Assembly (NCBI RefSeq): GCF_001053185.1
Contig: NZ_CSTD01000006.1
Span: 1-64,000 of the forward strand
DNA: 64,000 bases
From: Mycobacterium bohemicum DSM 44277
GTDB lineage: Bacteria > Actinomycetota > Actinomycetes > Mycobacteriales > Mycobacteriaceae
Direction: 5' to 3'
The position numbers and the translations under genes are program-made. This document shows positions 60,059-64,000 of this stretch, piece by piece. The notes under the pieces were generated by a model that made no database searches, was not told the origin of the DNA, and was given only the letters and a program-made list of their open reading frames with translations. The stretch's first letter is position 1. Each line of letters begins with the position of its first letter.

Positions 60059-62965
60059 TCAGCTCGGCCGCGATCGAGTTCCGGACGCGACCACGGGATC
60101 CCCGTCCTCCCACAACAGCAGTTGGCGTACCGCCGAGCGCGGCCCGTACGGCCGGAGCATCGTGCTGGCCGGGCGAGGACGCACCCGTTGCGGCCACCAG
60201 AACCACCGCCCGAGAAGCGTGGCGACAGCGGGCGTCATGAAGGAACGCACGATCAGCGTGTCGAAAAGCAACCCCAGGCCGATGGTCGTGCCGATCTGAC
60301 CGAGCACCAACAAAGTGGCGAACACGAAGGAGGACATGGTGAAGGCGAACACGAGCCCGGCAGCGGTGACCACCGCCCCCGTGCCGGCCATCGCCCGGAT
60401 GACTCCCGTCTTCAACCCGGCGTGAATCTCCTCCTTGAACCGGGAGATGAGCAACAGGTTGTAGTCGGACCCGACCGCCAACAGGATGATGACGGACAGC
60501 GCCAGGCAGATCCAGTAAAGCTTGATCCCGAAAAGGTCCTGCCAGACCAGCACGGAAAGCCCGAAGGAGGCGCCCAGCGACAGCGCGACGGTCCCGACGA
60601 TGACGATCGCCGCAACCAGGCTCCGGGTGATGACCACCATGATGATCAAAATCAGGCTGAGGGCGGCTATTCCGGCGATCAGGAGGTCATATTTCGCGCC
60701 GTCGGCGATGTCCTTGTAGGTCGCCGCGGTGCCGGCAAGGTAGATGTTGGAGTCGCCCAACGGGGTGTTCTTCACGGCCTGTTTGGCCGCGTCTTCGATG
60801 GGGTCGATGTGCGAGATGCCTTCCGGGGTCGCGGGGTCACCTTCGTGGGTGATGATCATGCGCGCGGCTTTGCCGTCGGGCGAGAGGAATTGCTTGAGGC
60901 CCCGCTTGAACTCGGGATTGTCGAAAGCCTCGGGCGGTAGGTAGAACGAATCGTCGTTCTTGGCGGCGTCGTATGCCTGCCCCAGGGCGGTCGCGTTGTC
61001 GGTGCTCGCTCGCGCCTGGGCGTTGATGCCGAAGTTCGTGGCGTAGTTGGACAGGATCAGTCCGAGATTTTTTTCCTGGTCGGCGATCTGCGGCGGCAGC
61101 AAGGTCACCAGCTTCTGCTGGCCCGCGTCGAGCTTGTCCAGACTGGCGGTGAGCTTTTCGAACTGTGCGCTGAGCTGATCAATGCCGTCGATCGCGTCGA
61201 AGACGGATCTGAACGCAAAGCAGGCGGGAATGTCGTAGCAATGCCGTTCCCAGTAGAAATAACTGCGAATCGGCCTGAAGAAGTCGTCGAAATTGGCAAT
61301 CTTGTCGCGCAGGTCGTTGATGATGGCGATCGTTTCGTGAAAGCTTTGGGTCTCATCGTGCGTGGAGGCGGCCAGCTGCCGCTGCAGGCCATATTGCTTG
61401 TTCAGAATGCTGATCGTGTCCCGCAGCTGGTCGGCCTGCTTGAGCAAATCCTGCGCGCGATCCCTTTGATACGGCAGATTCTCGATGTTGCCGATGCTGC
61501 CCGCGCTGATCTGAAAAGCCAGCGAGGTGTGCTCGATCGGCGTGCCCAAGGGCCTGGTCATGGACTGGACCTGAGCGATTCCGTGCAGATGCGCGATGGC
61601 TTTGGCCACTCTCTCCAGATTGATCATGTCCGCGGGATTGCGCATATCGTGGTCGGTCTCGATCATCAGCAGTTCGGGATTGAGGCGGGCTTGCGAGAAA
61701 TGGCGCTCGGCCGCCGCGTAGCCGATATTGGCAGGGGCGCTGGCCGGCAGGTACGGGCGGGCGTCGTAACTCGTCTTGTATCCGGGCAGCGCCAGCAAGC
61801 CGATGAGCGCCACCCCGGTGGCCACCACCAGGATCGGGCCGGGCCAGCGGACGATGGCGGTGCCGATGCGCCGCCATCCTCGAGTCGCCATTCTGCGCTT
61901 GGGATCGAAGAGCCCGAAAAGACTGCCCACGGTGATGACCGCCGGCGCCAATGTCAGGGCGGCCGCCAGTGCGACCCCGATGCCTATCGCGGCCGGGATA
62001 CCGAGGCTTTGGAAATAGTTGAGGCGGGTGAAGCGCAGGCAGAAAACCGCGCCGGCGATGGTCAGGCCCGACCCCAGGACGACATGGGCGGTCCCGCTGT
62101 ACATGGTGTGGAAGGCCCGTTCCCGGTCCTCCCCGTCGTGCCGCGCCTCTTGATACCGGCCGAGAAAGAAGATCGCGTAGTCCGTGCCGGCGGCGATCAC
62201 CAGTAGGGTGAGCAGATTTGTCGCATAGGTCGACAACCCGATCAGCCCAATGTTTCCCAGGAAGGCGACGATCCCCCTCGCCGCGGCCATTTCGATGAGG
62301 ACCGTGACCAGCACGACGATTGCCGTGACGGAGCGGTACACCCACAACAACATCACCAGGATGACCAACACCGTGATCACGGTGACCTTGAAGGCACCTT
62401 TGCTGCCAACCTCGAACTGATCGGCGACGAGTGGCGCCGCGCCCGTCACGTAGGCTTTGACCCCGGGCGGTGCCGGCGTGTGGGCCACCGTCTCGCGGAT
62501 GGTGTCGACCGACTCGTTCGCCAGCGCATCGCCCTGGTTGCCGGCCAGGTACAGCTGGACGTAGGCGGCCTTGCCGTCCTTGCTCTGCGAGCCCGCTGCG
62601 GTCAGCGGATCACCCCAGAAATCCTGGACGTGCTCCACATGCTTCGTGTCTTGCTCGAGCTTGCGGACCAGGGAGTCGTAGAACTTGTGGGCGTCGTCGC
62701 CCAGCGGCTTGTCACCTTCGATGACGACCATGGCCGAGCTGTCGGAATCGAACTCGTGGAACACCTTGCCGATGTGCTTCATCGCCTTGAAGGACGGCGC
62801 GGCAGGTGTATTGAGCGAGACGTTGTGCGCCTTGGCCACATCCTCCAGGTTCGGTACCGCGATGTTCGATATCGCCGCCAGACCGGCCCACAGCAGCAGG
62901 ATCGGCACCGAGAACCGGCGAATAAAGCGCGCCACGGCGTTCTGCTGGGCTTGGTGGTTACTCAT
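60059..62965 (-). CDS. MmpL-family RND transporter (second copy)
   Basis: This 968-residue protein has the same layout as the MmpL at 53206. The first relay motif is IAAGTDYAIFFLGR (Asp262, Tyr263) and the second AVGSDYNLLLISRFKEE (Asp834, Tyr835). The loop holds RSYFYWERHCYDIPACFAFRSVFDAIDGIDQLSAQFEKLTASLDKL, a longer coiled-coil than in copy 1. The C-terminal tail is about 30 residues longer and unordered. The ATG at 62965 overlaps the mmpS stop (ATGA). The small membrane protein gene follows. The substrate is unknown; the TetR gene upstream may regulate the three. Confidence 0.94.
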   Translation of the reverse strand: MSNHQAQQNAVARFIRRFSVPILLLWAGLAAISNIAVPNLEDVAKAHNVSLNTPAAPSFKAMKHIGKVFHEFDSDSSAMVVIEGDKPLGDDAHKFYDSLVRKLEQDTKHVEHVQDFWGDPLTAAGSQSKDGKAAYVQLYLAGNQGDALANESVDTIRETVAHTPAPPGVKAYVTGAAPLVADQFEVGSKGAFKVTVITVLVILVMLLWVYRSVTAIVVLVTVLIEMAAARGIVAFLGNIGLIGLSTYATNLLTLLVIAAGTDYAIFFLGRYQEARHDGEDRERAFHTMYSGTAHVVLGSGLTIAGAVFCLRFTRLNYFQSLGIPAAIGIGVALAAALTLAPAVITVGSLFGLFDPKRRMATRGWRRIGTAIVRWPGPILVVATGVALIGLLALPGYKTSYDARPYLPASAPANIGYAAAERHFSQARLNPELLMIETDHDMRNPADMINLERVAKAIAHLHGIAQVQSMTRPLGTPIEHTSLAFQISAGSIGNIENLPYQRDRAQDLLKQADQLRDTISILNKQYGLQRQLAASTHDETQSFHETIAIINDLRDKIANFDDFFRPIRSYFYWERHCYDIPACFAFRSVFDAIDGIDQLSAQFEKLTASLDKLDAGQQKLVTLLPPQIADQEKNLGLILSNYATNFGINAQARASTDNATALGQAYDAAKNDDSFYLPPEAFDNPEFKRGLKQFLSPDGKAARMIITHEGDPATPEGISHIDPIEDAAKQAVKNTPLGDSNIYLAGTAATYKDIADGAKYDLLIAGIAALSLILIIMVVITRSLVAAIVIVGTVALSLGASFGLSVLVWQDLFGIKLYWICLALSVIILLAVGSDYNLLLISRFKEEIHAGLKTGVIRAMAGTGAVVTAAGLVFAFTMSSFVFATLLVLGQIGTTIGLGLLFDTLIVRSFMTPAVATLLGRWFWWPQRVRPRPASTMLRPYGPRSAVRQLLLWEDGDPVVASGTRSRPS

Positions 62966-63405
62966 CCCGACTTCACCAGGCAGAAGGTATAGGCGTTCAC
63001 TTCGTTGACGATCCTTTCGTCTTTGACCTCACCGTCCACCAGGATGCGACAGCCCAGGGAATCGCTGTTGCCTTGCGCCACAAGGTTGCTGAAGGCTCCG
63101 GGCTGTGTCGTGACCATCGTCAACGACCACGGCAGGGACGCGTTCACGACCTGCTGTGGCTGCACGTTGATGTCGACGTAGTTGATGGTCGCGACCGCGC
63201 CCGGGTCACCGAAGACCTCGAGGGTGATGTGCTTGGGATTGAAAGGTTCCGTCTGGTCTGCCAGACCGCCGCCGGCCGCCGTGTTGTTGTGCGACCCGAA
63301 GATGCCGTGGAGTCGATAGACGCAGAACCCGGCGACGGCCACCACCGCGGCGACGACCAGCACGATCCACCACCGTCTGACCCCACTGGTGAACGAGATC
63401 CTCAC
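62962..63405 (-). CDS. MmpS-family accessory membrane protein (second copy)
   Basis: This protein of 147 residues has a helix (RRWWIVLVVAAVVAVAGFCVYRLHGIF) and a periplasmic domain ending with SLGCRILVDG and AYTFCLVKSG, the same Cys pair as in copy 1. The GTG at 63405 is chosen because it gives the length of the first copy; codons to 63498 are open but read as low-complexity sequence. It overlaps mmpL by 4 bases. It lies divergent from nothing: the next gene upstream is a TetR gene in the same direction, 164 bases away. Confidence 0.9.
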   Translation of the reverse strand: MRISFTSGVRRWWIVLVVAAVVAVAGFCVYRLHGIFGSHNNTAAGGGLADQTEPFNPKHITLEVFGDPGAVATINYVDINVQPQQVVNASLPWSLTMVTTQPGAFSNLVAQGNSDSLGCRILVDGEVKDERIVNEVNAYTFCLVKSG

Positions 63406-63569
63406 CGCTGGCCTTTCGGTAACCGGGACACCATCGCTGCCGGGGCTTGGGCGCTTCGATCGACAGTCTGACAGTACGGTACGGGACCGTCTAGGCACAA
63501 GAGACGAAACCGTCTACATCGGACGGGAGTCGCCCACCGGGTGGACGCCACATGAATGGCCGAAAACCT

Positions 63570-64000
63570 CTACCGGGCCCGTCGGGTGAGGGACGGGATG
63601 AGCACGTCGTCGACCAGGGCCTGCACCGTCGTTTCCGTCGGCGGGCGCCCGGCGATGATGGACCTGAAGATGAGGTAGCCGGGAAGCACGTCCCAGAGTT
63701 CGTCGCTGACGACGGACTCGTCGATCTCCCCCCGCTCGACGGACTGGCGCAGGACGTGCTGGATCAAGGCTTTGCGTTGATCGAGGAACTTGTGCTGCAT
63801 CGCGTCGTTGAGCGCGGGATTGCGAGACACCTCGACAAGGACCGCGCGAATGGTGCTGGCGTGAAACCGGGATTGCTCACGCACCACCTGCCCCAACCGG
63901 AGCAGATCTCCCCGCAGTGTGCCGGTGTCCGGGGCAACCGCGACCTGACGGACACCTTCGATGAACGCGGCCAACACCAATTCGGCTTTGGACGGCCAAC
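63570..64000 (-). CDS. TetR/AcrR-family regulator, 5' end beyond the window
   Basis: The open frame covers the C-terminal part of a TetR protein: WPSKAELVLAAFIEGVRQVA is the end of the DNA-binding domain (following a typical YRRWPSK), and the helices to residue ~140 end in SLTRRAR. The HTH itself lies outside the window. It is upstream of, and in the same direction as, the second mmpS-mmpL cluster, so it probably controls that cluster. The ligand is unknown. Confidence 0.86.
   Translation of the reverse strand, partial: WPSKAELVLAAFIEGVRQVAVAPDTGTLRGDLLRLGQVVREQSRFHASTIRAVLVEVSRNPALNDAMQHKFLDQRKALIQHVLRQSVERGEIDESVVSDELWDVLPGYLIFRSIIAGRPPTETTVQALVDDVLIPSLTRRAR

Overview
The window reads as chromosomal DNA of a slow-growing Mycobacterium, most likely a member of or relative of the M. 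avium complex. The base composition is very GC-rich, starts are often GTG or TTG, and the families are mycobacterial (PE, MmpS/MmpL, ligB, cyp136, F420-type oxidoreductases). From about 1 to 46 kb the order matches, from memory, the M. tuberculosis stretch Rv3037c to Rv3065: methyltransferases, echA17, NUDIX, ABC ATPase, serB2, ctaD, fecB, adhC, nrdF2, monooxygenase, nrdHIE, flavin reductase, dinP, SDR, cyp136, GntR, fadE22, ligB, cstA, mmr. The species call is an inference from synteny and content; no rRNA or tRNA gene was seen.

Layout. 1-10.5 kb: housekeeping genes (RNA/small-molecule methyltransferases, crotonase, phosphoserine phosphatase SerB2, cytochrome aa3 subunit I, FecB lipoprotein, AdhC). 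10.6-23.3 kb: class Ib ribonucleotide reductase (nrdF2; nrdH-nrdI-nrdE), interrupted relative to M. tuberculosis by two accessory inserts, each with its own TetR regulator and palindromic operator (a CrtI-like oxidoreductase/SRPBCC/TetR block, and a TetR/14-TM MFS pair). nrdI carries exactly four 57-bp hairpin repeats inserted in frame after codon 8. 23.3-38.4 kb: flavin reductase, two TetR genes, DinP, SDR, CYP136, a stand-alone LeuA regulatory-domain protein with a candidate peptide-leader attenuator, an anti-sigma-type sensor, a double GntR regulator, thiolase and DUF35, FadE22, SDR, and a broken ligB. 38.5-46.8 kb: CstA, an Hsp70-like protein, nitroreductase, a cNMP-binding protein, SDR, an F420-type oxidoreductase, Mmr efflux and a secreted C39-like protein.

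47-64 kb: glycogen phosphorylase, then an accessory cell-envelope region. It holds a GtrA-like protein, a decayed gene remnant, a PE protein whose C-terminus is a duplicated Asn/Gly pentapeptide repeat of the kind usually seen in PPE-MPTR proteins, and two MmpS-MmpL pairs. Each pair sits next to a member of the same uncharacterised ~140-aa membrane protein family, of which the decayed remnant is a third copy. Three SDR genes, a small membrane protein and a HicB-like protein lie between the two MmpL clusters, and a truncated TetR regulator ends the window.

The most unusual items are the nrdI repeat insertion, the ligB double lesion, the PE/MPTR hybrid with the MmpS/MmpL-associated small protein family, the leader peptide/hairpin upstream of the LeuA-domain gene, and two families of short intergenic palindromic repeats.
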